A DNA stretch of 64,000 bases from Mycolicibacter virginiensis. GTDB lineage: Bacteria > Actinomycetota > Actinomycetes > Mycobacteriales > Mycobacteriaceae. The stretch's first letter is position 1. Each line of letters starts with the position of its first letter. The stretch spans positions 1,798,001 to 1,862,000 of the forward strand of contig NZ_CP092430.2 in assembly GCF_022374935.2 (NCBI RefSeq), in the 5' to 3' direction. The notes beneath the pieces were generated by a model. It was not told the DNA's origin and did no database searches. It saw nothing but the letters and a program-made list of their open reading frames with translations. Position numbers and translations under genes: made by a program. Below are positions 54,799 to 62,957 of this stretch, one piece after another.

Positions 54799-55791
54799 GT
54801 GACGGAACCCGATGGCTTGCCCCTGCCGCCGGTACCCACGCGCGCATCGATGCGTGCCGTGGTGGCCGGCGTGTCCACACGCTGGACGTTGCACGTTCTC
54901 AACAACATGATTCCGATGAACCGACCGGGTATCGCGTTCGCGCGCGGCCTGATCGCCACCATCATGGGCGCGCTCGGCTCCATGCCGGCCGGAACCAGGG
55001 TCATTCCGGTGCGCGAGGCCGGGGTGCGCGGCGAATGGGTGCTCGGGCCCGGCGTTGAGTTCGGACGGCGGGCGGGCTACTACGTGCATGGCAGCGGATA
55101 TGTGTTGTGTTCGACGCGGACCCACCGCAAGCTGGTCGCCAGGCTCTCGGAGGCAACCGGTCTGCCGATGTTCTCCGTGGACTACCGCCTGGCTCCCGAG
55201 AACCCGTTCCCGTCGGCCGCCGACGATGTCGAAGCCGGCTACCGGTGGTTGCTGGCCCAGGGGTACACCGCCTCTGAGGTCGTGATCGGTGCGGACTCCG
55301 CCGGCGGCCACTTGACCTGCGACATGTTGCTCGCACATGCCGACGAGCCGGCGTTTCAGCCGGCTGGGGTCGTGCTGTTCTCGCCGTTGATCGACCTCAC
55401 GCTGAACCTGGCTGAGCAGCAGGAGAAGGTGCGGCGTGACCCCGCGGTGTCGGCGGCCTCGGCGCGCCGGCTGGTGGAGCTCTACGTGCGAGGCCAAGAC
55501 CCCGACAATGTCCGTCTTCGGCTCGATTTCGGCCGGGCAGATCGGCTGCCGCCGGTGTTCACGCAGGTGGGTGGCTTCGAGATCCTCAGCGCCGACTCGC
55601 GCTACCTGGACGCCGAGATCCGCCGGAACGGCGGAGTCAGCACCTTGGAGGTATGGCCGGGAATGGTGCATGTCTTCCAGGCCCTGCCGCGGCTGGCTCC
55701 GGAGGCCAAGCCCGCGTTGCGCCGCGTGGCGGCCTTCATCGCCGGTGTCTACGCCGACCAGCGATCCGACGAGCTCGGGGCGGCACGCTGA
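54799..55791 (+). CDS. HSL-type alpha/beta hydrolase (LipR-like)
   Basis: The 330-aa esterase/lipase is of the hormone-sensitive-lipase family. The oxyanion motif is YYVHGSGYVLCS (HGSGY), the nucleophile elbow GADSAGGHL (Ser), Asp in the SADSRYLDAEI region, and His in WPGMVHVFQALP. It probably hydrolyses an acyl ester, perhaps releasing substrate for the oxidoreductases encoded downstream. The GTG is set by the promoter dyad. The TGA overlaps the ATG of the SDR gene (TGATG), so it is the first gene of the operon. Confidence 0.87.
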   Translation: MTEPDGLPLPPVPTRASMRAVVAGVSTRWTLHVLNNMIPMNRPGIAFARGLIATIMGALGSMPAGTRVIPVREAGVRGEWVLGPGVEFGRRAGYYVHGSGYVLCSTRTHRKLVARLSEATGLPMFSVDYRLAPENPFPSAADDVEAGYRWLLAQGYTASEVVIGADSAGGHLTCDMLLAHADEPAFQPAGVVLFSPLIDLTLNLAEQQEKVRRDPAVSAASARRLVELYVRGQDPDNVRLRLDFGRADRLPPVFTQVGGFEILSADSRYLDAEIRRNGGVSTLEVWPGMVHVFQALPRLAPEAKPALRRVAAFIAGVYADQRSDELGAAR

Positions 55792-56648
55792 TGTTCGGAC
55801 TCGACACGGTGCTTTCCCTGTTCCGCAATGATCGACGGACAGCCGACGCCAAGGCAGTGGTCACCGGCGCCGGCAGTGGCATCGGTCGGTCGTTCGCCCT
55901 GGAGTTGGCTCGCCGCGGTGGCGAGGTCATCTGCGCGGATATCGACGAAGCACGCGCAGCCGAAACGGTGGCGCTGATCGAGCAGCTGCCCACCGGCACG
56001 GGACACGCGGTGCAGTGCGACGTCTCCGACCGTGCGGCCGTCGAGCGGCTGGCTGAGCAGGCGCGGGGGATATTCGGCGGTGCGCCGACCCTGGTCATCA
56101 ACAATGCCGGCGTCGGTATCGGGGGAAAGCCCGTGGGCGACATCGGATTCGAGGACTGGGACTGGGCCCTTGGCATCAACCTGTGGGGCGTGGTCTACGG
56201 CTGCGAGGTGTTCACCCCGCTGCTGCGCGAGGCCGGTCGCGGCGGAATCATCAACGTGGCGTCAGCGGCCGGATTCGCTGCCGCCCCTTCGATGGCGGCA
56301 TACAACGTGTCGAAAGCCGGGGTGATGTCGCTGTCCGAGACCCTGGCCGCTGAACTCGAAGGCACCGCCATCGCCGTCACCGTGCTCTGCCCGACCTTCG
56401 TCAAGACCAACGTTTTCACCGACGGCCGGATCACTCCGGGCTCGATGAGCCTGAGTCAGCAACTGGCCCGCTGGACCGGGTTGTCCGCCGACAGTGTCGC
56501 GGCGCGCACGCTCGACGCGCACGACAGCGGCCGGCTGTATGTAGTGCCGCAGATCGACGCCACCGTCATCTGGCACCTGAAGCGACATTTCCCCGCGCTG
56601 TACGCCCGTGGCGCCGGCCTGCTCGGCCGCGTCCTGCCCAAGAACTGA
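55791..56648 (+). CDS. Short-chain dehydrogenase/reductase
   Basis: The 285-aa SDR has the coenzyme motif TGAGSGIGRSF (TGxxxGxG, residues about 26-36), the NNAG motif, an active Ser in NVASAAG, and YNVSK (Tyr and Lys). Asp after the second strand (ICADIDEA) suggests NAD(H) preference. It would oxidise a secondary alcohol or reduce a ketone next to the monooxygenase product. The start overlaps the lipase stop, and the diiron gene follows after 29 bp. Confidence 0.92.
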   Translation: MFGLDTVLSLFRNDRRTADAKAVVTGAGSGIGRSFALELARRGGEVICADIDEARAAETVALIEQLPTGTGHAVQCDVSDRAAVERLAEQARGIFGGAPTLVINNAGVGIGGKPVGDIGFEDWDWALGINLWGVVYGCEVFTPLLREAGRGGIINVASAAGFAAAPSMAAYNVSKAGVMSLSETLAAELEGTAIAVTVLCPTFVKTNVFTDGRITPGSMSLSQQLARWTGLSADSVAARTLDAHDSGRLYVVPQIDATVIWHLKRHFPALYARGAGLLGRVLPKN

Positions 56649-56677
56649 CCCGTCTCGCGAAAGGAATACAGCCGATC

Positions 56678-57598
56678 ATGGCGATGAACCTCGATGACAT
56701 GCTGCAGAAGATCAAGGACAAGCAGTGGGCGTTGGTCGACATCGACTGGGACGCCCCCGGAGCCGAGCTGATCGAGCCAGAGCTGTGGGCCAAGCTCAAG
56801 CCGTTCATGACCGACCTGATGTGGATCGAGAACGTCGGTGCACGCGGTTTCGCGGCGCTCGCCAAGAAGGCGCCGACGCCAACGCTGAAGAGCATCTACG
56901 AGCACTTCCACGCCGAGGAGCAGAAGCACGCGAACGCCGAGCTCGCATTGATGCGGCGCTGGGGGATGCTCGAAGACGACGAGATTCCGGCTCCGAGCGT
57001 CAACGTCCAGCTGGTTATCACCTGGCTGGACAAGTTCTCCGACGGCATGTCGCTGTCGATCCTGGGCACCGTCATCCCCATGCTGGAGGTTGCCCTGGAC
57101 GGTGCGCTGATCAAGTTCATCACCGACGAGGTCAAAGACCCGGTGGCCCAAGAGGTCTTCAAGCGAATCAACTCCGACGAATCGCGTCACCTGGCGGTCG
57201 ACTTCGAGGTGATGGACATTCTGGGCCACGCCAGCATGCGGAAGCTGGCCGTCGAGTTGGTCGGCAGCTGGATGAACCCGGCGCTGCTGATCGGCACGTT
57301 GAGCTATTTCCCGCTGCTGAACAAGATGCGCGACAACATCGTGGCGATGGGCGTCAACGAAGAACGCCTCTACCAAGCGATGCGCCGCTTCCAAAGCGTC
57401 GGCGAACGAAGCGCCTTCGCTCGCCGGGTGCCGATGTACCAGTTCATCTCCTGGCACGGCAAGAAGGTGATCGACCGCAGCTCGAAGTACCACTGGCTGG
57501 CCGACTCCCTGGTCAAGATCACCGGCGTCATCCCGCCCGGGCTGGTGCACAACACCCCAACCTGGTCGCAGGAACTGACCTACGAGCCGGTCGCGTAA
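56678..57598 (+). CDS. Ferritin-like diiron protein
   Basis: The 306-aa helical protein carries two ExxH iron motifs: HAEEQKHANAE (near residue 90) and NSDESRHLAVDFE (near 170), with further Glu in EVALDGALIKF and IEPELW. This matches ferritin-like diiron oxidases/oxygenases of mycobacteria whose substrate is unknown; some are annotated as reductases. It is placed between the SDR and the flavin monooxygenase, and AAAGGAA lies upstream. No ferredoxin or reductase gene is next to it to supply electrons. Confidence 0.82.
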   Translation: MAMNLDDMLQKIKDKQWALVDIDWDAPGAELIEPELWAKLKPFMTDLMWIENVGARGFAALAKKAPTPTLKSIYEHFHAEEQKHANAELALMRRWGMLEDDEIPAPSVNVQLVITWLDKFSDGMSLSILGTVIPMLEVALDGALIKFITDEVKDPVAQEVFKRINSDESRHLAVDFEVMDILGHASMRKLAVELVGSWMNPALLIGTLSYFPLLNKMRDNIVAMGVNEERLYQAMRRFQSVGERSAFARRVPMYQFISWHGKKVIDRSSKYHWLADSLVKITGVIPPGLVHNTPTWSQELTYEPVA

Positions 57599-57616
57599 GT
57601 AAGAGGAACGATCACT

Positions 57617-59101
57617 GTGACTATCTCAACAGCCATCATCGGCGCCGGCTTCGCCGGCATCGGTGCCGCCATCCGCCTCAAAGACCAGGGAATCACCGAC
57701 TTCGTCCTCTTCGAACGGGGCTCGCGGGTCGGCGGGACCTGGCGCGACAACACTTACCCCGGCGCGGCCTGCGACATCCCGTCGCGGCTGTACTCCTACA
57801 GCTTCGCCCCCAACCCCGACTGGTCGCACACCTACTCAGGCAGCGCCGAGATCCTCGACTACATCGACACCATGGTCGAATCCTTCGGAATCGCACCGTA
57901 TATCCGGTTTGAGCACAACGTCTCCGGGATCAGCTACGACGCGGAAGCCGGCGAGTGGACCATCGACCTGGATGGCCGGGAAGCGGTGCGCGCCAAGTCT
58001 GTCATTGTCGCCTCCGGGCCGCTGGCTAATGCCAGCTTCCCGAACATCCCCGGCATCGAGGACTACGAGGGGCACAAGATCCACAGCGCCCGCTGGGACC
58101 ACGACTACGACTTCACCGGCAAGAAGGTGGCCGTGGTCGGCACCGGTGCCAGCGGCGTGCAGATCATCCCCGAACTGGTCAAGGTGGCTGAGTCGGTCAA
58201 GGTGTTCCAGCGCACCCCGGGATGGGTGCTGCCGCGGCTCAACACGGCCACCAGTGGCTGGCTGAAGAAGATCTACAAGGATGTGCCGCTGGCCGAGAAG
58301 CTGATGCGGTCCGCCTGGTTCTGGGGCCACGAGTCCGTCGCGGTCGGCGTGGTGTGGGACAGCCCCTTCACCCGGCTGGTGGAAGCCCTGAGTCTGGCGA
58401 ACCTGCGCGCGCAGGTGAAGGATCCGTGGTTGCGCCGACAGCTCACACCGGACTTCTCCGCGGGCTGCAAGCGCCTGCTGATGACCAGTGATTACTACCC
58501 AGCGCTGCAGAAGGACAACTGCAAGCTGGTCACCTGGCCCATCGCCCGGTTGTCACCCAAGGGAATTCGCACCGTCGAAGGCATCGAGCACCAGTTCGAC
58601 GCCATCGTTTTCGCCACCGGCTTCGAGGTGTCCAAAGCCGGCACGCCGATCCCCATCACCGGTATCGATGGCCGCGACCTGGCGTCGGAGTGGAGCAGGG
58701 GTGCCTACGCCTACCGCAGTGTCGCGGTATCGGGCTATCCGAATCTGTTCTTCACCTTCGGGCCGAACTCCGGCCCCGGCCACAGCTCCGCCCTGGTCTA
58801 CATGGAGGCGCAGATCGACTACATCGTCAGCGCGATCTCGAAACTGCTGCAGTACGAATGGAAATCGCTCGATGTACGGCCCGAGGTGCAGGACCGCTAC
58901 AACCAGGACATCCAGCGGCGCCTGAAGACCACCACGTGGAACTCCGGATGCCAGAGCTGGTATCTGACCGAGGACGGCTTCAACGCCACGATGTTCCCGG
59001 GTTTCGCCACACAATTCGTCAACCAACTCAAGACGTTGGACCTGGAAGACTTCAAGATCACCGCCGCGACGACAAGCAGTGACCCGGTCCTGACTGCCTA
59101 G
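57617..59101 (+). CDS. Baeyer-Villiger-type flavin monooxygenase
   Basis: The 494-aa enzyme has an FAD-binding GAGFAGIGAAIRL near the N-terminus, GTWRDNTYPGAACDIPSRLYSYSF, an NADPH-binding GTGASGVQIIPEL, and a Baeyer-Villiger-like fingerprint YEGHKIHSARWD, in which Tyr replaces the usual first Phe. It should oxygenate a ketone to an ester, an ideal substrate for the lipase. It resembles MymA/EthA-type mycobacterial enzymes in role but its NTYPGAACDIPS motif is closer to classical BVMOs. The TAG stop serves as the start of the -10 of the MerR gene. Confidence 0.92.
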   Translation: MTISTAIIGAGFAGIGAAIRLKDQGITDFVLFERGSRVGGTWRDNTYPGAACDIPSRLYSYSFAPNPDWSHTYSGSAEILDYIDTMVESFGIAPYIRFEHNVSGISYDAEAGEWTIDLDGREAVRAKSVIVASGPLANASFPNIPGIEDYEGHKIHSARWDHDYDFTGKKVAVVGTGASGVQIIPELVKVAESVKVFQRTPGWVLPRLNTATSGWLKKIYKDVPLAEKLMRSAWFWGHESVAVGVVWDSPFTRLVEALSLANLRAQVKDPWLRRQLTPDFSAGCKRLLMTSDYYPALQKDNCKLVTWPIARLSPKGIRTVEGIEHQFDAIVFATGFEVSKAGTPIPITGIDGRDLASEWSRGAYAYRSVAVSGYPNLFFTFGPNSGPGHSSALVYMEAQIDYIVSAISKLLQYEWKSLDVRPEVQDRYNQDIQRRLKTTTWNSGCQSWYLTEDGFNATMFPGFATQFVNQLKTLDLEDFKITAATTSSDPVLTA

Positions 59102-59104
59102 GAT
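59099..59104 (+). promoter_or_regulatory. -10 hexamer TAGGAT of the MerR gene, inside the monooxygenase stop
   Basis: TAGGAT begins with the TAG stop of the monooxygenase gene and ends 6 nt before the GTG at 59111, so the regulator can be expressed alone. Confidence 0.45.
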
Positions 59105-59110
59105 GTCATA

Positions 59111-59881
59111 GTGACCGAGTACCGGATCGACGATCTTGCGAGACAGGCTGGGACCACCACTCGCAACGTCCGGGTGTACCAGGAGAGCGGTCTGTTGCCC
59201 CGGCCCCAGCGCCGGGGCCGGGTCGCGATCTACACCGACCGGCACTTGAAGCAGTTGCAGGCGATCATCCGTTTGCTCGGCGAGGGATTCACCGTCAAAC
59301 ACATCCTGAAGTTCCTGACCGGGCTGCAGCGCGGCGAAGCCTTGGTCGAGGTCCTGGATCTGGCTGATCTGGGAGAGTTGGTGACCGCGCCATGGTCACG
59401 CCCGGTGTCGCAGACCATGACGCGCGAACAGTTGGAGGCGCGGCTGGGCCGGTTAGACGACCCCCTGCTGCGGCGCCTGACCACCAGTGGAGTCATCGAG
59501 CCGACCGAGGCCGACGACGTCTACCGGGTGACCGACACCGACCAGATCGACGATCTGGCCACGCTGATGTCGCGGGGGATGCCCCTGGCTGCGATGCTGG
59601 AGACCGTGACCGCCGTCGACCAGAAGTTGGACGACGCGGCCGAACTTCTGACCCGCAGCGGACATGCCGAGGTGGTCCGCCAGCGCGGGCCCGGGTGGTT
59701 GCCGACCAATGACGAGGAACTCGCCTGGGCTGCGGATCTGGTCGACGCCATGCGCAGGGTGGCACGAAGGACGGCGCACGCCAGTCTGGACCGGGCGTTG
59801 GATGCGGCGGTGCGTGCCGAGCTGCGGCAGTATCGGCAGGCGAGCCATGGGCAAGAGGGGCGCTTGCAGGACAACGCCTGA
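59111..59881 (+). CDS. MerR-family transcriptional regulator
   Basis: The 256-aa protein has a MerR winged helix at residues about 3-70 (YRIDDLARQAGTTTRNVRVY, YTDRHLKQLQAIIRLLGEGF). The C-terminal 180 residues are helical and unlike the metal-binding tails of short MerR proteins, so it may sense an organic ligand. It is the obvious candidate to control the surrounding operon, although the 26-bp dyad at 54754 is not placed in the usual MerR spacer position. GTG start, leaderless promoter just upstream. Confidence 0.88.
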   Translation: MTEYRIDDLARQAGTTTRNVRVYQESGLLPRPQRRGRVAIYTDRHLKQLQAIIRLLGEGFTVKHILKFLTGLQRGEALVEVLDLADLGELVTAPWSRPVSQTMTREQLEARLGRLDDPLLRRLTTSGVIEPTEADDVYRVTDTDQIDDLATLMSRGMPLAAMLETVTAVDQKLDDAAELLTRSGHAEVVRQRGPGWLPTNDEELAWAADLVDAMRRVARRTAHASLDRALDAAVRAELRQYRQASHGQEGRLQDNA

Positions 59882-59899
59882 CTCCATAGGGGGAACACT

Positions 59900-60460
59900 G
59901 TGACCGACCGCTACGCCATCCCGTCCGTTGAGGTTCTGCAGGCCCGCGAGAAGCTGGTCCTGGATCATTTCCGGGACGAAGTGCGTCAGGACTGGGACGA
60001 CGTGCTGGCCACGTTTCCCCACCCCCACTACGAGATCATCCCGACGCTCACCGTGCACGACGGCGACGCGGAAGTGCGCGGGTACTACCACGACACCCGG
60101 GTGGCCTTCCCGGACCAGAATCACGAGATCATCGCGCTGCGCCACAGCGCCGACGCGGTGATCGTCGAATTCTGGCTGACCGGAACACATCTGGGACCGC
60201 TGGGCGCTGTTCCGGCCACCGGATCACGGCACCGCACCCGCATGACCGCCTACTTCGTCTTCGATGAGCACGAGAACCTGGCGATCGAGCGCATCTACTT
60301 CGACACCCTGTCCATGGTCAAACAACTGCTCGGCGGCATCAACCTGCGCGATCCGCGCTCCTGGCCGCTGGTCGTCCGCGTCGTGCGGGGCCTGCTGCGC
60401 ATGTCGGGGGCACCCGATCCCAGCCTCGTCCACACCCCGCCGGCGGATCTGTCGCGCTGA
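59900..60460 (+). CDS. SnoaL/NTF2-like protein
   Basis: The 186-aa protein has a SnoaL-like core at about 25-150: PHPHYEIIPTLTVHDGDAEV, YYHDTRVAFPDQNHEIIALR and TAYFVFDEHENLAIERIYFD. Such proteins are ester cyclases, isomerases or hydrolases; its substrate may be the monooxygenase product. The GTG is 18 bp after the MerR gene, with a GGGGGAA upstream, so it is probably cotranscribed. Confidence 0.82.
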   Translation: MTDRYAIPSVEVLQAREKLVLDHFRDEVRQDWDDVLATFPHPHYEIIPTLTVHDGDAEVRGYYHDTRVAFPDQNHEIIALRHSADAVIVEFWLTGTHLGPLGAVPATGSRHRTRMTAYFVFDEHENLAIERIYFDTLSMVKQLLGGINLRDPRSWPLVVRVVRGLLRMSGAPDPSLVHTPPADLSR

Positions 60461-60561
60461 ACCGCCCAGCTCTGGACCGCATGCGCCGTGCGGTCGCACA
60501 ATGGATGGGTAGTGACCAGTCGACGTGACCCCGCGCGGGACGAGGAGGTCCACGAAAACCC

Positions 60562-60879
60562 ATGTCCGACATCACTGAACTACACCAAGCGCTGCTGGCC
60601 CGCGTGCTCGGTCAGGGCGGAACAGCGCCGCTCGAATTGCGCCGGGCGGCGTATGACAATGCCGGTCTCGAGGAACCGATCAGCAGCCTGATCGACAAGG
60701 TGGCCCTGCGCTCGTACAGCGTCGCCGACGAGGACGTTGCCGCCGTCGGGGCCGCAGGCCTGAGCGAGGACCAGATTTTCGAGATCGTGGTCTGCGCCGC
60801 GGTCGGCCAGGCGACGCGGCAGTACACCAGCGCACTGGATGCGTTGGCCGACGCCACCGAAGACCGGGGAACGCGATGA
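60562..60879 (+). CDS. Small AhpD-associated protein
   Basis: The 105-aa helical protein is Ala/Leu-rich without a Cys motif. The section LSEDQIFEIVVCAAVGQATRQYTSALDALADA resembles the helical C-terminal part of carboxymuconolactone-decarboxylase proteins, so it looks like a reduced paralogue of the next gene and may form a complex with it. Its start has GAGGAGG 14 nt upstream, and its TGA overlaps the next ATG (ATGA). Confidence 0.75.
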   Translation: MSDITELHQALLARVLGQGGTAPLELRRAAYDNAGLEEPISSLIDKVALRSYSVADEDVAAVGAAGLSEDQIFEIVVCAAVGQATRQYTSALDALADATEDRGTR

Positions 60880-61448
60880 GACTGGCCGTCCTCGATCGCG
60901 GCCACCGGCTACGCACCAAGGCCCTGCTGGGCATGATTCGGCTGGTGTCACGCCAGCCGGTGGTCGACGCGGTCAAACTCGCGTTCTATCGCCCGGAGTT
61001 CTACGGCGGTGGTCCGCTGACCAACGAGGCGATGCGCGGGCCGTCGGCGTGGACCATCGGGGAGCGCGAACTCATGGCCGCCTACGTCTCGAAGGTCAAC
61101 GACTGCCCGTTCTGCGTCGCCGCGCACACGGCCACCTCCAACATCTGCTACGACGATGCGACCGCAGCCGCCACCCTTGCCGACCTGGACACCGCCCCGA
61201 TCAGCGAAGAGCTGCGGGCCACCCTTCGCCTGCTCGGAAAGCTGACGCGCCAGCACCGCGTCGACGCCGACGATGTACACGCCGTGCTGGCGAGCGGTGT
61301 CACTGCCGCGCAGGTCAAGGACGCACTGGCGGTCGGTCTGGTCTTCAACATCACCGATCGGTTGGCCAACGCCTTCGATTTCGAGGTGGCCGGCCCAGCG
61401 GCCATGGAGGCCGGTGCACGGCATCTGGTGAAACGTGGTTACGGCTAG
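60876..61448 (+). CDS. AhpD-like carboxymuconolactone decarboxylase family protein
   Basis: The 190-aa protein has the redox motif NDCPFCVAAHTA (Cys-x-x-Cys with His after it), the signature of alkylhydroperoxidase AhpD. The second half repeats the helical fold (RQHRVDADDVHAVLASGVTAAQVKDALAVG). It may reduce peroxides formed by the monooxygenase and diiron enzymes upstream. ATGA overlap with the small upstream gene shows translational coupling. Confidence 0.88.
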   Translation: MRLAVLDRGHRLRTKALLGMIRLVSRQPVVDAVKLAFYRPEFYGGGPLTNEAMRGPSAWTIGERELMAAYVSKVNDCPFCVAAHTATSNICYDDATAAATLADLDTAPISEELRATLRLLGKLTRQHRVDADDVHAVLASGVTAAQVKDALAVGLVFNITDRLANAFDFEVAGPAAMEAGARHLVKRGYG

Positions 61449-61458
61449 CTGCCGGGAC

Positions 61459-61464
61459 TAGACT
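61459..61464 (+). promoter_or_regulatory. -10 hexamer TAGACT of the DUF2652 gene
   Basis: TAGACT, identical to the dgt and dnaG hexamers, ends 9 nt before ATG 61474 and 3 nt before GTG 61468. Its position places the transcript start between them, favouring the ATG with a 1-3 nt leader. Confidence 0.45.
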
Positions 61465-61473
61465 GTTGTGTTC

Positions 61474-62193
61474 ATGGCCATCCGGCGCGCGGTGCTGGTA
61501 ATCGCCGACATCGGCGGATACACCGCCTACATGAACTGGAACCGGACCCATCTGGTGCACGCCCAGATGGCAGTGGCCGCTCTGCTGGAATCGGTCATCG
61601 ATGCCGCCAAGGGCATGAAACTTGCGAAGCTGGAGGGCGACGCCGCCTTCTTCTGGGCGCCCGACGGTGACGCCCAGGTGCTGGTCAGTGAGCGGTTGTC
61701 GCGGATGCATCAGGCGTTCCTGAATCGTCGGGCCCGTATCGAGAACGGCCGCAACTGCCACTGCGAAAGCTGCGAGCAGCTGATGAACCTCTCGTTGAAA
61801 TTTGTTGCGCATGAGGGCGAGGTGGCCGAGCAGAAGGTCAAGCGCCACACCGAACTTGCCGGTGTCGACGTGATCCTGGTGCATCGGATGCTCAAGAACC
61901 TGGTGCCGGTTCCCGAATACGTGTTGATGACCGATGCCATCGCGCAGCGGCTGGACGAGCCGGTTCGTGCCGTGTGCACGCCGCTACTGCACGACTTCGA
62001 GGGACTGGGCCAAACGTCGACCTACTACCTGGATCTCGCAAAGTCGGGGGTCGAGCCGCCGGCGGACGCCATGGGATTTCGCGGCAGAATGCGATTTCGG
62101 TGGAAGGCGCTGCCGTTCGTGGTCGGAGCCAAGCAGCCCTGCGAGGGGTTCCGGGGCCTGGGCCGCGCCGCCCCCGAACTGTCGAAGGGCTGA
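61474..62193 (+). CDS. DUF2652 family protein
   Basis: About 239 aa with the DUF2652 pattern: [27 protein letters not shown] and a closing basic [15 protein letters not shown]. The first two motifs look like the metal-binding parts of class III nucleotide cyclases (ADIGGYT, EGDA), so it may be a degenerate cyclase. A NCHCESCE Cys cluster (near residue 90) might bind metal. The function is unknown. ATG 61474 is preferred over GTG 61468. Confidence 0.78.
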   Translation: MAIRRAVLVIADIGGYTAYMNWNRTHLVHAQMAVAALLESVIDAAKGMKLAKLEGDAAFFWAPDGDAQVLVSERLSRMHQAFLNRRARIENGRNCHCESCEQLMNLSLKFVAHEGEVAEQKVKRHTELAGVDVILVHRMLKNLVPVPEYVLMTDAIAQRLDEPVRAVCTPLLHDFEGLGQTSTYYLDLAKSGVEPPADAMGFRGRMRFRWKALPFVVGAKQPCEGFRGLGRAAPELSKG

Positions 62194-62213
62194 TGGCGTC
62201 AGTTCAGGGCCGG

Positions 62214-62900
62214 CTAGAGCTTGCCGGCGACGAAGTCCGCTGCCTCGTTGACCATGCCCGCGGAGATGTAGGCGCTGGCCAGGTGTTGCGGCCAGTTTGC
62301 TTCCCAGGTGTTCGGGTCGGCGGGGTTGCAGATCGGGTCGGCGCCATGGCACTGCTCGATGGTCCGGTCGTTGTAGATCGGGTTGAAGTTCGTGATGGGG
62401 CCGACCCATTGACTGCCGTTGCCGAATAGCGCCACTGCGGCGATGTGTTCGTCGGCGCCCGGTGGCAGGGGATTGTTGAAGCCGAACGCCGAGAAGGGGA
62501 CCGCCAGCACCACGTCGGTGACTGCGGCGCCCAGCGAGTAACCCCCCGGAACTATCCGGGTGTTCGGGCAGCCGTTGATGGTGTTCTGGATGTGGGCGCT
62601 CATGTCGTTGGCGCCCTTGTCGATCTCATTGTCGGCGGGGTAGTTCACCGCATACAGACTGACGTATTTGGATGTCTTGGAGCGCAGCGCGCTGACGAAC
62701 GCGTTGCCGATCGCGCCGGCCCCTGGTGACTCCAGGCGCCCACGGGCGAACACCACTTCTACGTCGGGGCAGGCGGCGCTGGCCGGCGCCACAGCACCGG
62801 GCGTGCCGGTCGGAATCACGACTGGGGCGGTCAGCAAAACTGCCGCCAGTACAGTGCCTCGCCTTGTGAGTCTTGATCGGCGGGCCGAGGAATCGCTCAC
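62214..62900 (-). CDS. Secreted cutinase-family esterase
   Basis: The 228-aa protein has a twin-Arg-like N-terminus (RRSRLTRRGTVLAAVLLTAP) and a signal cleavage near ASAAC. The mature cutinase domain has CPDVEVVFARGRLESPGAG, the nucleophile motif GGYSLGAA (usually GYSQGA), Asp in CHGADPICNPAD, and His in WPQHLASAYI. It should cleave lipid esters outside the cell. GTG 62900 is chosen from TACTAT 7 nt upstream; a longer frame from 62957 lacks such a signal. It lies directly downstream of the antiporter gene on the same strand. Confidence 0.9.
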   Translation of the reverse strand: MSDSSARRSRLTRRGTVLAAVLLTAPVVIPTGTPGAVAPASAACPDVEVVFARGRLESPGAGAIGNAFVSALRSKTSKYVSLYAVNYPADNEIDKGANDMSAHIQNTINGCPNTRIVPGGYSLGAAVTDVVLAVPFSAFGFNNPLPPGADEHIAAVALFGNGSQWVGPITNFNPIYNDRTIEQCHGADPICNPADPNTWEANWPQHLASAYISAGMVNEAADFVAGKL

Positions 62901-62907
62901 GAAGTGG

Positions 62908-62913
62908 ATAGTA
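62908..62913 (-). promoter_or_regulatory. -10 hexamer TACTAT of the cutinase gene
   Basis: On the minus strand TACTAT is followed by 7 nt and GTG 62900. Confidence 0.5.
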
Positions 62914-62957
62914 GTGGTCTGCGATCGCCCTGTCGCCTCCAGCCGCGACCCGGTCAA

